A stretch of 64,000 nucleotides of DNA from Prochlorococcus marinus CUG1415. GTDB lineage: Bacteria > Cyanobacteriota > Cyanobacteriia > PCC-6307 > Cyanobiaceae. Position 1 is the stretch's first letter. Every line of letters begins with the position of its first letter. A program made the position numbers and the translations under genes. The stretch spans positions 682,001-746,000 of the forward strand of contig NZ_JAAORL010000001.1 of the NCBI RefSeq assembly GCF_017696015.1, read 5' to 3'. Positions 7,303-14,358 of this stretch are shown piece after piece. A model generated the notes under the pieces. The model was not told the DNA's origin, made no database searches, and worked only from the letters and a program-made list of their open reading frames with translations.

Positions 7303-7394
7303 TTGCTTTGATTTTTGTCTGAGGAATTGATTATTTGAGAGAAAATCACAATTGATATTATTAAAAAAACTAAAAGTATATAAGTTACGTTCAT
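7299..7394 (-). CDS. single-pass membrane peptide, 31 aa
   Basis: MNVTYILLVFLIISIVIFSQ is almost entirely a membrane helix, followed by a polar tail (NSSDKNQSK). The stop codon of the 84-aa gene abuts its ATG and its own stop overlaps the next ATG. Third gene of the micro-operon 7876-7201. Orphan. Confidence 0.5.
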   Translation of the reverse strand: MNVTYILLVFLIISIVIFSQIINSSDKNQSK

Positions 7395-7649
7395 TTATAA
7401 AAAAATGCTAATTATCAAAAAGATTATTCCTAGAACTACCGTAACAATTGCTCCATCAACTAATAAGTCTTTCCAAGTATAACTTTTAAGCATCCTTGTT
7501 TTATCTTCTTCACTCATAAGGTTCTTCAACCAAGTCCAATCTAAAAGCTGTGTCAATGCGATACCAAAAATTAAATGACCAATCAAAATACCAATTAGAT
7601 CAATTCTAGAAATATCTTTAGTAAAACTTGTAATAATAAAAAAGTCCAC
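7395..7649 (-). CDS. two-helix membrane protein, 84 aa
   Basis: Two hydrophobic segments (about 16-36 and 63-83) flank a charged loop (LKNLMSEEDKTRMLKSYTWKD). Its start overlaps the stop of the preceding gene by one base. It is the largest member of a four-gene set of membrane proteins, which suggests a small membrane complex. No family recognised. Confidence 0.6.
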   Translation of the reverse strand: MDFFIITSFTKDISRIDLIGILIGHLIFGIALTQLLDWTWLKNLMSEEDKTRMLKSYTWKDLLVDGAIVTVVLGIIFLIISIFL

Positions 7650-7876
7650 TAGTTTTTTTCTTTATTTGATAAAGCTCCAGCTTCTTCTTTGTATTTTTCC
7701 CAAGCTTCACTTATTTTTGCTTTAGAGAAATTTTGTTTCCCCTCAGAGAATTTATTTTTGAGATTATTAAAACTATTTGCCAGCTCTTTTTTTGTTGGTT
7801 CATCAAGAAAGTTTGATGTTAATTTCCATAAATACCAGCTACTAGCTAGAAAAAGAATAAATCCCAGTAATTGCAT
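7649..7876 (-). CDS. membrane-anchored helical protein, 75 aa
   Basis: An N-terminal membrane segment (QLLGFILFLASSWYLW) is followed by a long charged helix (KKELANSFNNLKNKFSEGKQ...). First gene of the overlapping set 7876-7201. The helix could be peripheral to the membrane or coiled. Not recognised. Confidence 0.55.
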   Translation of the reverse strand: MQLLGFILFLASSWYLWKLTSNFLDEPTKKELANSFNNLKNKFSEGKQNFSKAKISEAWEKYKEEAGALSNKEKN

Positions 7877-7967
7877 ATTGGTTTTTTACTATGCTACAAC
7901 TTTCTAAATGGTTTCGATAAATTAATTTATTTAATACCTACAAAATTTTTTTGATATTAAATCAAAA

Positions 7968-8123
7968 TTAAAACTTTAACCAGTGAAAAAATATTCTATC
8001 AAGCAACCAAATAGTTAACCCCCCTTCTAAAAAAGCTAGCCAGTACATACCATAATCAGAAAACCCCATTTGTTCTTTGACTGTTTTAATTAATTTTTTG
8101 TGAGCTTGAATGAGATCTTTCAT
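7968..8123 (-). CDS. small membrane protein, 51 aa
   Basis: A basic amphipathic N-terminal helix (KDLIQAHKKLIKTVKEQMG) precedes one membrane segment (YWLAFLEGGLTIWLLDRIFF). It lies 16 bp downstream of the 83-aa zinc-ribbon-like gene on the same strand. Orphan, but composition and spacing support it. Confidence 0.5.
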   Translation of the reverse strand: MKDLIQAHKKLIKTVKEQMGFSDYGMYWLAFLEGGLTIWLLDRIFFHWLKF

Positions 8124-8139
8124 TAATAATTAAACTTTT

Positions 8140-8391
8140 TTAAACCTGATGAATTTCTTTAATTAAAAAACCCTTTCCATAGCAAGATAGACACGTTTTA
8201 GTCTCATCTAATGAAATTCTTAGAAAACCTGCTCCATTACATTTAAAGCAATTTACTTTAGTATTTGAATAGAGTTTTGACTTGATTTTAGCAGCACGAT
8301 TTAAGTAAGAAACTGTTTCTTTACGTCCGTTTGCTTTAGCAGCTTTGTTTAAGAGCTTTTTGTAGTTGACTTTAAGTTCTTGGGTATTCAT
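8140..8391 (-). CDS. small protein with DnaJ-like CxxCxGxG pair
   Basis: 83 aa. The N-terminal part is a basic helix. The C-terminal part has two C-x-x-C motifs, CFKCNGAG (48-55) and CLSCYGKG (67-74), like one zinc-binding module of the DnaJ cysteine-rich domain. No J domain is present. Such proteins in cyanobacteria and plastids can act as thiol/zinc chaperones for photosystem assembly; that role is inference here. A hairpin lies 75 bp upstream of the start. Confidence 0.65.
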   Translation of the reverse strand: MNTQELKVNYKKLLNKAAKANGRKETVSYLNRAAKIKSKLYSNTKVNCFKCNGAGFLRISLDETKTCLSCYGKGFLIKEIHQV

Positions 8392-8465
8392 CTTTTAACT
8401 GGAACTAGTTTTCAAATATAGGTAAAAGGAATCAATAAATAATTAAAATAAGCCCTATGAATTTA

Positions 8466-8528
8466 CCGTTTATATTTCTAATCTGATCTCATATTGAGAT
8501 TAGACTAATATAACGGATATTTTTTTTT
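8466..8528 (+). terminator. long imperfect hairpin followed by a T run, no gene in front
   Basis: The arms 8466-8484 and 8497-8516 form about 18 pairs (perfect core TCTAATCT with AGATTAGA, outer CCGTT with AACGG) with small bulges. T residues follow at 8520-8528. It looks like a terminator on the plus strand, but no plus-strand gene precedes it. It may end a small RNA or be a regulatory palindrome for the minus-strand gene that starts at 8391. Confidence 0.4.
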
Positions 8529-8645
8529 AATGTTTATTTAAGGAGTACTATTTTTTTATTTTTAATAGAAAATTTATATTTGATGAACTAATTTTAAATT
8601 TAATAGATTTCTTAAAAAAAATATAATTTTGGAAAATCCATGAGA

Positions 8646-8771
8646 TTATCCAGCCTTTTTTAGATTTTTAACTAAAAAATCATTTTCGTTAGTAAGTACA
8701 TCAAACTTTGATTTCTTAAGTTTTTCTTTGATTTCAGTAGTCGAATCTTTTTTTATTTTGTTGGGATTCAT
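8646..8771 (-). CDS. small helical protein, 41 aa
   Basis: MNPNKIKKDSTTEIKEKLKK and then a helical end, NENDFLVKNLKKAG. The end parallels the C-terminus of the 55-aa product at 4685-4852, which suggests a small paralogous family in this region. Soluble and basic, unknown function. Confidence 0.45.
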   Translation of the reverse strand: MNPNKIKKDSTTEIKEKLKKSKFDVLTNENDFLVKNLKKAG

Positions 8772-9306
8772 AAATTTAAAAATCAATTTTAAAAAAATGA
8801 CATTTTGAATCATACTGATCATCAATACAAAATGTGGATATATTTTTTTTTAAAGAGAAAATATTTTATTTTGCACATAGAAGAATTAATTTAATCAACA
8901 TATTGTGGAAAACCCTGTTGAAAAACACTAAAAAAGTGGATAACTCTCGGGGATCATTATCAAAACAAGCTTTTCTAGAATAATTTTTAAGTATTAATAC
9001 TTCATCAAGACAAGTTTAAATATAGTTTAAAATGCATCATGATAGATTGTTATAACTGTGGGATCATTACTTTTATATTTATAAAAAGGATCTGTTTTAG
9101 AAAACTAGTGTTGAGAAAAAATTAAAAAATTTATTTTTGAATGATGTATCAAATTGACAAATAAAGTTAAGAAAAATAAAAGGAAACTTGAATTTTTGAA
9201 AATTTGTCTCATCTGTTTAAATTAAGTCTTGATTCGGTTTTCTCTATGGCAATACTTCCCAAACTTAAGATTAATCAAATAGCTTTGAATAAGTTAAATA
9301 TTTAAA
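8772..9306. other. 535-bp spacer with DnaA-box-like sequences
   Basis: No gene longer than 20 codons. TGTGGAAAA at 8904-8912 is the complement of TTTTCCACA, a DnaA-box form used in cyanobacteria. One-mismatch relatives of the TTATCCACA form lie at 8833-8841 and 8935-8943. GGGATCATTA also occurs twice about 110 bp apart, near 8952 and 9060. None of the usual oriC neighbours (dnaA, dnaN) is near. Confidence 0.35.
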
Positions 9307-9543
9307 ATGACAGAAGAAAAAAAGGATTCAAAAAAATGTTCTGGGAAGAAAAACATTATGTTTGCCTATGGTTTTATACAACTTGGTTCTAGTTTCTTAT
9401 CTGCAATAGCTTTAGCTGCAATTGCTTTTGGATTCTGTTCAGTAAAAAAAGAGTCTAAACTTTTCAATAAATGTGTTTCCGAAATTATTGAAGATGGTGG
9501 TACCAATTCTGAGGCAGTAAGGTATTGTAATGGGGGCAATTAA
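9307..9543 (+). CDS. small membrane protein, 78 aa
   Basis: A lysine-rich N-terminus (TEEKKDSKKCSGKKN) is followed by one membrane segment (about 21-43) and a soluble tail with two cysteines (56 and 74). Stop at 9541-9543. A 22-bp tandem duplication starts at the last codons and runs into the 3' untranslated part. Orphan. Confidence 0.55.
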   Translation: MTEEKKDSKKCSGKKNIMFAYGFIQLGSSFLSAIALAAIAFGFCSVKKESKLFNKCVSEIIEDGGTNSEAVRYCNGGN

Positions 9544-9581
9544 AAATCACTCACAGGACAATTAAAAATCACTCACAGGAC
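9538..9581. repeat. 22-bp direct tandem duplication
   Basis: Two identical copies (9538-9559 and 9560-9581), beginning AATTAAAAATCACTCACAGG, followed by a third partial start. The first copy contains the stop codon of the 78-aa gene. Exact identity points to a recent slippage event. Confidence 0.9.
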
Positions 9582-9629
9582 AATTAAATGGATTCTACCT
9601 GTGATTTGATTATTGACTCTTTGAAATAG

Positions 9630-9830
9630 GAGCCAATTGTAGAAACTTATAATTTTATTTGGTTAATAACAAATATTGGAATTGTTGCCCTATTTAAAAG
9701 AGATGAGAACTTTGAAACTTATAGTTCTAATGTTGAAATTGAGGCAAATAAAATAGCTTTGGATATAAGCAAAGAAGAAAAAGATTATCTCAAAATAACA
9801 GACAGAATGCTTTTCTTGTTTTATTCATGA
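9630..9830 (+). pseudogene. open frame without a start codon
   Basis: 66 codons are open from after the TAG at 9627 to the TGA at 9828-9830. The codons look protein-like (hydrophobic YNFIWLITNIGIVALF, then a charged helix with ISKEEKDYLKITDRM), but there is no ATG, GTG or TTG until near the end. Either the start is lost or a rare start codon is used. Confidence 0.25.
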
Positions 9831-9850
9831 TCTAGGATTTATTTCTTGAT

Positions 9851-10042
9851 TTAGTAAGATGGCTCAAGGTTAAAGGCCGGCTCCCTAATATTGTTTTCGC
9901 TAATTAATTCGTAGGTTAGCTCTTTATTTAGGGCATTTATATAAGATGTATAAAGTTTTCCCCAAATAAATTCGAATTCATCTTTACTTAAATTCTTGAA
10001 AAGAATCTCTCCTTTGAAGTAAATGTGATAAGAATCATTCAT
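9851..10042 (-). CDS. small hypothetical protein, 63 aa
   Basis: MNDSYHIYFKGEILFKNLSK, then DEFEFIWGKLYTSYI, gives the look of a small strand-strand-helix domain. It recalls short picocyanobacterial proteins of the same layout. Soluble, no known role. Confidence 0.5.
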   Translation of the reverse strand: MNDSYHIYFKGEILFKNLSKDEFEFIWGKLYTSYINALNKELTYELISENNIREPAFNLEPSY

Positions 10043-10140
10043 TATGGAAAATAAATCTTTTCCTTTTTAACGCATTGAAATATGTATGTAGTATTAGGTG
10101 CTACTAAAAAGAAATTTATATTTAGGAGTTAGAAATACTT

Positions 10141-10452
10141 TTAGAATATCCGTGTATTCATTTTTTGTTTTTTGAATAATCCGACTGTCTCATCAAGATC
10201 CATACACGGCTGAATACTAATATCCATCAACCTTCTCCAGGGATGCCATTGCTTCCAAATTGTCTCAAGAGAATCTGCACTCACTACAGAATGTCCAATC
10301 CCATTTTGAACCATAAAAATCCAAGAATGAACCTCATAGTTTTCAGGTCGGTTTTGGGGACCACCTGATTCGTACCAATTAATTAGCATTTCTGCCCCTT
10401 CTTCTTGATCCTCTCCATCTGTAAATTCGTAGGAAATTAAATACCTTTGCAT
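10141..10452 (-). CDS. DUF3303 family protein
   Basis: 103 aa, full length for the family. Motifs seen: RYLISYEFTD at the N-terminus, NWYESGGPQNRPENYEVHSW, GIGHSVVSADSLETIWKQW, then PWRRLMDISIQPCMDLDE. DUF3303 proteins are small soluble ferredoxin-like-fold proteins, common in marine cyanobacteria and their phages. No biochemical role is established. It stands alone on the minus strand. Confidence 0.75.
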   Translation of the reverse strand: MQRYLISYEFTDGEDQEEGAEMLINWYESGGPQNRPENYEVHSWIFMVQNGIGHSVVSADSLETIWKQWHPWRRLMDISIQPCMDLDETVGLFKKQKMNTRIF

Positions 10453-10553
10453 ATAGATTATTATTAAAATCTCTAAACTATTTTAACTCTAGATTTAGAT
10501 ATTGCCTCCCAATTTAATTAGTGCTATGAAGTTAATAGAAGTGATTGTTTTAA

Positions 10554-10658
10554 ATGACCGAAAGATTTGTGAAGATTAAAAAAAATGTCTTAAGTAATAT
10601 ATCTTTTATAAATAAGACAATCTTGAAGTATTTTCAAAACCATGATCTGTTCGTATAG
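10554..10658 (+). CDS. possible 34-aa peptide
   Basis: ATG frame MTERFVKIKKNVLSNISFIN... ending HDLFV, basic and without a membrane segment. A 17-codon frame overlaps its start. There is no RBS and no recognised relative. Included because the surrounding 280 bp hold nothing else. Confidence 0.2.
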   Translation: MTERFVKIKKNVLSNISFINKTILKYFQNHDLFV

Positions 10659-10735
10659 CTCAAATTAAAAGATAAAATTCGATACTTTTTAAAATACCTT
10701 AAATTAGTTACCATATTTATACTGTATAGATACTA

Positions 10736-11119
10736 ATGATAAATAAAAAGGATAAAAGCGATCCAATTAATAACTTAGAGTACGAAAAAGTTTTAGAAGA
10801 AGAAATAATTAATTCATATGAAAGTAAGTTCCAGAAAGATGCTGAACCAGAAAAAAAAAATATTAAATTTTACAGATTAAAAAGAACTCCATTGGAGATA
10901 GTAAATAGGTTATTTTTCTTTTTCTTTATTGGAAGCTTTCTTTTCTCTTTGTTTTTAGCTTATTCAGAAAGTAAGTTGTGGTTCATACTTTATGTGATAA
11001 GTGCATTGTCATGTGTTTTTTATACTCCCAATAGAAAAGCACTTAAAGAATTAATAGCAGCTTGGCCAAATATAGAAGATCTCATCAAAGGAAGGAGTTT
11101 ATGGGGAAAAGGCAAGTAA
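10736..11119 (+). CDS. two-helix membrane protein, 127 aa
   Basis: An acidic/basic N-terminal domain (1-58) precedes two adjacent hydrophobic segments (about 60-76 and 79-95). A conserved-looking cytoplasmic end follows (NRKALKELIAAWPNIEDLIKGRS). The last motif recalls cyanobacterial orphan membrane proteins. Two tiny genes follow, the first after 7 bp, so a three-gene transcript is likely. Confidence 0.6.
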   Translation: MINKKDKSDPINNLEYEKVLEEEIINSYESKFQKDAEPEKKNIKFYRLKRTPLEIVNRLFFFFFIGSFLFSLFLAYSESKLWFILYVISALSCVFYTPNRKALKELIAAWPNIEDLIKGRSLWGKGK

Positions 11120-11126
11120 ATAGATT

Positions 11127-11219
11127 ATGAAACCGTTAAGTTCATTTAAAAAGTGGTTATTAAATATTCTTGTGCCACATATAGAGGTCACCAATAAGAA
11201 AAAAAAGGATAAAAAATGA
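11127..11219 (+). CDS. small basic peptide, 30 aa
   Basis: MKPLSSFKKWLLNILVPHIE followed by a lysine-rich end. It could be an amphipathic membrane-surface helix. It begins 7 bp after the 127-aa gene and its stop overlaps the next start (ATGA), supporting translation as part of a micro-operon. Confidence 0.4.
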   Translation: MKPLSSFKKWLLNILVPHIEVTNKKKKDKK

Positions 11220-11353
11220 GTTTAATAACGGTTGGAATTATAATTGAAATCTTTTTGTTAGTAGTAGTTTTTTTATGGGTCAAGAAACTAAATAGTAAAC
11301 AATCTAGACAACCCTCTTTATCAAAAAAAACAATAAAAAATCTTAAGTTTTAG
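11216..11353 (+). CDS. single-pass membrane peptide, 45 aa
   Basis: Residues 4-22 form a membrane helix (ITVGIIIEIFLLVVVFLWV), followed by a strongly basic tail (KKLNSKQSRQPSLSKKTIKN). Start coupled to the upstream 30-aa frame by a 4-bp overlap. Orphan. Confidence 0.45.
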   Translation: MSLITVGIIIEIFLLVVVFLWVKKLNSKQSRQPSLSKKTIKNLKF

Positions 11354-11434
11354 AATTTTAATCACAAAATAAGCAATCTCTTTATAAAGAACACTTTAAT
11401 CTGGAAATTATTTACTTTCCCTCTCAAATAGTAT

Positions 11435-11827
11435 GTGAAATCGGTTAGAACATCTACATTGCTTTTGAATAATATGGTTTCCTCTATCCAAGGTCTTGCT
11501 CCAATAACAAATCCATTAAACAGTGTCTTAATAGAAAAGAAACTAATTAATGTTGATCAAAAGTATATTCAACTTGTTGCCCTGGCAGAGGGGTTACCTC
11601 GTACAGAAGTTGTTGAAAGTGGAAGAAATTATTGGAAAGGTGTTTGTAGAAGCTTGATTTTCAGATTTCCAGATGACCTCGAAATTTTAAAACTTGATGT
11701 AAGAAGTTATGTAAACAGATCTAAAGGAATTATTCAGATAAGATCTGCGGCTAGATTAGGTCAATCAGATTTAGGTGTTAATCTCAGAAGAGTGGAATAT
11801 TTGTTTGATCAATTAGAGAAATTGTAA
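11435..11827 (+). CDS. DUF1499 family protein
   Basis: 130 aa from a GTG start; an internal ATG at 11474 is an alternative. The C-terminal half has the DUF1499 signature: SLIFRFPDDLEIL, then GIIQIRSAARLGQSDLGVNLRRVEYL. The usual N-terminal part with the P-N-C-V type motif is replaced by a short sequence (NNMVSSIQGLAPITNPL). DUF1499 proteins are common in cyanobacteria and plastids, role unknown. It stands alone between small genes. Confidence 0.75.
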   Translation: MKSVRTSTLLLNNMVSSIQGLAPITNPLNSVLIEKKLINVDQKYIQLVALAEGLPRTEVVESGRNYWKGVCRSLIFRFPDDLEILKLDVRSYVNRSKGIIQIRSAARLGQSDLGVNLRRVEYLFDQLEKL

Positions 11828-11904
11828 TTAATCTGTTTTTTATAAAATTAAGGTTCTTTTTACTAAATAGGTGTGCTTTAATTCATAAGAATATTTGAAA
11901 TGCT

Positions 11905-12036
11905 ATGGTAAAAATAATCTTAGTTGCAATTATTGTTGCTCTTGTATATTCTCAACCTGACCTTCGTCTTACAGTCGCTGATTGGTTAAAAGCAGCTTCT
12001 GATTTTCTTATTGAATCAGTAAAAGTAAATCCTTGA
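11905..12036 (+). CDS. single-pass membrane peptide, 43 aa
   Basis: MVKIILVAIIVALVYSQPDL looks like a membrane anchor or uncleaved signal. A soluble amphipathic helix follows (LRLTVADWLKAASDFLIESV). Clean ATG and good codon composition. Not recognised. Confidence 0.5.
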   Translation: MVKIILVAIIVALVYSQPDLRLTVADWLKAASDFLIESVKVNP

Positions 12037-12219
12037 ATTCATTTTTAATGAAGCATTAAATAAGGCCTGAGACAGTAATCATTTGTTTAATGCATACAGC
12101 TAGGAAAATAAATATTATTATCCTGCTTAATATGTATTTCACTTAAATAAATAAATAGTTTTAGGAACATAATAGAAAATTTTTTTGAAATTTTTGAATA
12201 GTTAACGATAATAAGGGAT

Positions 12220-13275
12220 ATGAAGCTTAGATTATTTGAGTTCTATTTTATTAAAGACTATTTAAGGCCTTGGTTTGGTCTTATTTATTCTTTATTCTTT
12301 CTGTTTTTTTTAGGTGCAATTGGCTATCGAATAACAGAGGGATGGGAATGGAGTGATTGCTTATGGATGGTTCTGATCACAATAACCACTATTGGTTTTG
12401 GAGAAGTTCAACCTTTAAGTCCTGAAGGCAGGATCGTAACTGTTTTAGTAATCGTTGGCGGATTGATATTTATTCAATTTACCTTTCAAAAAGCTGTTAG
12501 ATTATTTGAATCCGGCTATTTTCAAAGAGTAAATGAATTACGTTTTAAAAGACTTCTTAGAAAAATGGAAAATCATGTAATTTTGTGCGGATATGGGAGG
12601 GTAGGTCAGGAAATATCTAATCAAATAAAAACACAAAATATTCCAATTATTGTTGTTGAGAGTGATGAAGATAGAAAAAAGATTGCTGAAGAAAATGGTT
12701 TAGAAGTACTTTGTGCTGACGCTACTCTTGATGAGACGTTAAAACTGGCAGGGTTAGAAAAATGCAAAAGTTTGGTCGTTACCTTACCTAATGATGCTGC
12801 GAATTTATATGTAGTTTTAAGTGCTAAAGGTATAAGAAGTTCTATTAGAGTAATAGCAAGAGCTGGAACTGAAGAAGCCGCAAGTAAGTTGAGATTAGCC
12901 GGGGCAAGTATAGTTGTAAGCCCTTATATCGCGGCAGGAAGGGCCATGGCATCAATGGCCTTAAGACCTATAGCTATTGACTTCCTTGATCTGCTCGCAG
13001 GAAGTGAATGTGAAATTGAAGAATTTGCATTAAGTAATGATATTAGTCTTTTTGAAACAGCAGAGAAAAGATCACTTTCTGAACTTGGGATAGGCAAAAA
13101 GAGTGGTGCAAAAATTTTGGCTATAAAAGAAAATGAAAAGTTGGCAACTAATCCTGGAGGCAATTTCATACTTCAGCCAGGTCAAGTATTAATAGCATTT
13201 GGTAGTAAAGAACAACTAAATATTTTGAACGGATTATTAGGAAATCTTGTAGTAGCAGTAGAACTATTAAAATAG
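12220..13275 (+). CDS. two-TM potassium channel with RCK domain
   Basis: 351 aa. The first membrane helix (about 19-38), a re-entrant pore with selectivity filter TTIGFGE (56-62, a TIGFG variant of TVGYG) and a second helix (71-90) make a Kir/MthK-type pore. A TrkA-N/RCK Rossmann domain follows from about 117, with ILCGYGRVG at 121-129 and an acidic ribose-binding VVESD. A TrkA-C domain follows from about 265 to the end. It should be a ligand-gated K+ channel in the plasma membrane, binding NAD(H), nucleotides or Ca2+ through the RCK ring. It lies directly upstream of pstS but is separated from it by an operator region, so it is not part of the phosphate unit. Confidence 0.85.
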   Translation: MKLRLFEFYFIKDYLRPWFGLIYSLFFLFFLGAIGYRITEGWEWSDCLWMVLITITTIGFGEVQPLSPEGRIVTVLVIVGGLIFIQFTFQKAVRLFESGYFQRVNELRFKRLLRKMENHVILCGYGRVGQEISNQIKTQNIPIIVVESDEDRKKIAEENGLEVLCADATLDETLKLAGLEKCKSLVVTLPNDAANLYVVLSAKGIRSSIRVIARAGTEEAASKLRLAGASIVVSPYIAAGRAMASMALRPIAIDFLDLLAGSECEIEEFALSNDISLFETAEKRSLSELGIGKKSGAKILAIKENEKLATNPGGNFILQPGQVLIAFGSKEQLNILNGLLGNLVVAVELLK

Positions 13276-13277
13276 AT

Positions 13278-13316
13278 ATATCAAGAATAATTGATTATAT
13301 CAAAATATCTTGATGT
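13278..13316. promoter_or_regulatory. two tandem ArsR-type boxes upstream of pstS
   Basis: ATCAA-N6-TTGAT occurs twice: ATATCAA-N6-TTGATTA at 13278-13297 and ATATCAA-N6-TTGATGT at 13297-13316, repeat distance 19 bp. They end 70 bp before the pstS ATG. The same motif is found twice between gap and arsR and once before pstC. A lone CTTAATCT at about 13320 resembles half a Pho box but has no tandem partner. Confidence 0.65.
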
Positions 13317-13386
13317 ATTTCTTAATCTTTCCTTTTGGCTTTATGTTTGATGCTATAAATGAATTGTCTTCAACCATAACGATGTC

Positions 13387-14358
13387 ATGAGCATTTTTAA
13401 GAAAGCTCTCATTATTTCTTCTGCTATCTCATTAGTTTTCTCTCCAGCGGCGATTGCTTCAAAAAGATTGAGCGGAGCTGGTGCTTCATTTCCCTCAAAA
13501 ATTTATACCAGGTGGTTTTTTGACTTAGCTAAATCTGGAGGCCCAAGAGTTAATTATCAAGCAGTAGGTTCTGGCTCTGGCAGAAAAGCCTTTATAGATG
13601 AAACTGTAAATTTTGGTGCATCAGATGATCCTATGAAAGATTCTGATATAGAGAAAGTTACAAGAGGGCTTGTTCAAATACCTATGGTAGGAGGCACAAT
13701 TGCATTCGGATATAACTATGACTGCGACTTGAAACTAACACAAGAACAAGCTGTTCAAGTTGCGATGGGAATGATAAAAAATTGGAAGGAATTAGGATGC
13801 AAGTCAGGTAAATTAACTTGGGCACATCGTTCTGATGGTTCAGGTACTACTAAAGCTTTTACAAATTCTATGGAGGCTTTTTCTAAAACTTGGAATCTTG
13901 GTACTGGTAAATCTGTTAAATGGCCTGCAGGAGTAGGAGCTAAAGGTAATTCTGGTGTGGCGGGTGTTATACAAAATACTCCAGGTGCAATTGGTTATGT
14001 AAACCAGTCATACATTAAAGGTAATGTTAAGGCTGCTGCACTTCAAAATCTTTCTGGTGAATTCGTTACTCCCAATACTGAGTCAGGAGCAATAGCTTTA
14101 AATGGAATAAATCTTGATGAAAACTTGGCTGGTAAAAATCCGAATCCTACTGCTAAAGGAGCTTATCCAATAGCAACCCTGACTTGGATACTCGCTTATG
14201 AAAAAGGTAACGGCAGGAATACTAAGGCAATTCAAGATACGTTCTATAAATTGCTAAGTGATGAATACCAATCAAAAGCTCCTGCTTTAGGCTTCGTTCC
14301 TTTAAAAGGGGAAATTCTAAAAAAATCAATCGATGCTGTTGGAAGAATAGGAAGGTAA
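13387..14358 (+). CDS. pstS: periplasmic phosphate-binding protein PstS
   Basis: 323 aa. The N-terminal signal peptide (basic KK, then IISSAISLVFSPAAIA) is likely cleaved near residue 25. The mature protein opens with LSGAGASFPSKIYTRWFF. The phosphate-binding loops are visible: GSGSGRKAFI, ASDDPM and WAHRSDGSGTTKAF, where the S-G-T backbone dipoles grip phosphate. PstS captures phosphate in the periplasm for PstCAB. Here it is split from pstCAB by an arsenate-detoxification cassette. Its 3' end overlaps the convergent arsJ by 33 bp. Two ArsR-type boxes lie upstream. No phoB/phoR is present in the window. Confidence 0.95.
   Translation: MSIFKKALIISSAISLVFSPAAIASKRLSGAGASFPSKIYTRWFFDLAKSGGPRVNYQAVGSGSGRKAFIDETVNFGASDDPMKDSDIEKVTRGLVQIPMVGGTIAFGYNYDCDLKLTQEQAVQVAMGMIKNWKELGCKSGKLTWAHRSDGSGTTKAFTNSMEAFSKTWNLGTGKSVKWPAGVGAKGNSGVAGVIQNTPGAIGYVNQSYIKGNVKAAALQNLSGEFVTPNTESGAIALNGINLDENLAGKNPNPTAKGAYPIATLTWILAYEKGNGRNTKAIQDTFYKLLSDEYQSKAPALGFVPLKGEILKKSIDAVGRIGR

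Noticed and set aside
8833-9070. Replication origin
   Set aside because: DnaA-box-like words are present, but dnaA, dnaN or other origin genes are not near, no regular box array is seen, and single boxes are expected by chance in AT-rich DNA.
13320-13328. Pho box before pstS
   Set aside because: CTTAATCT fits one half-site of the cyanobacterial Pho box, but there is no tandem repeat at the required spacing. The ArsR-type boxes explain the region better.
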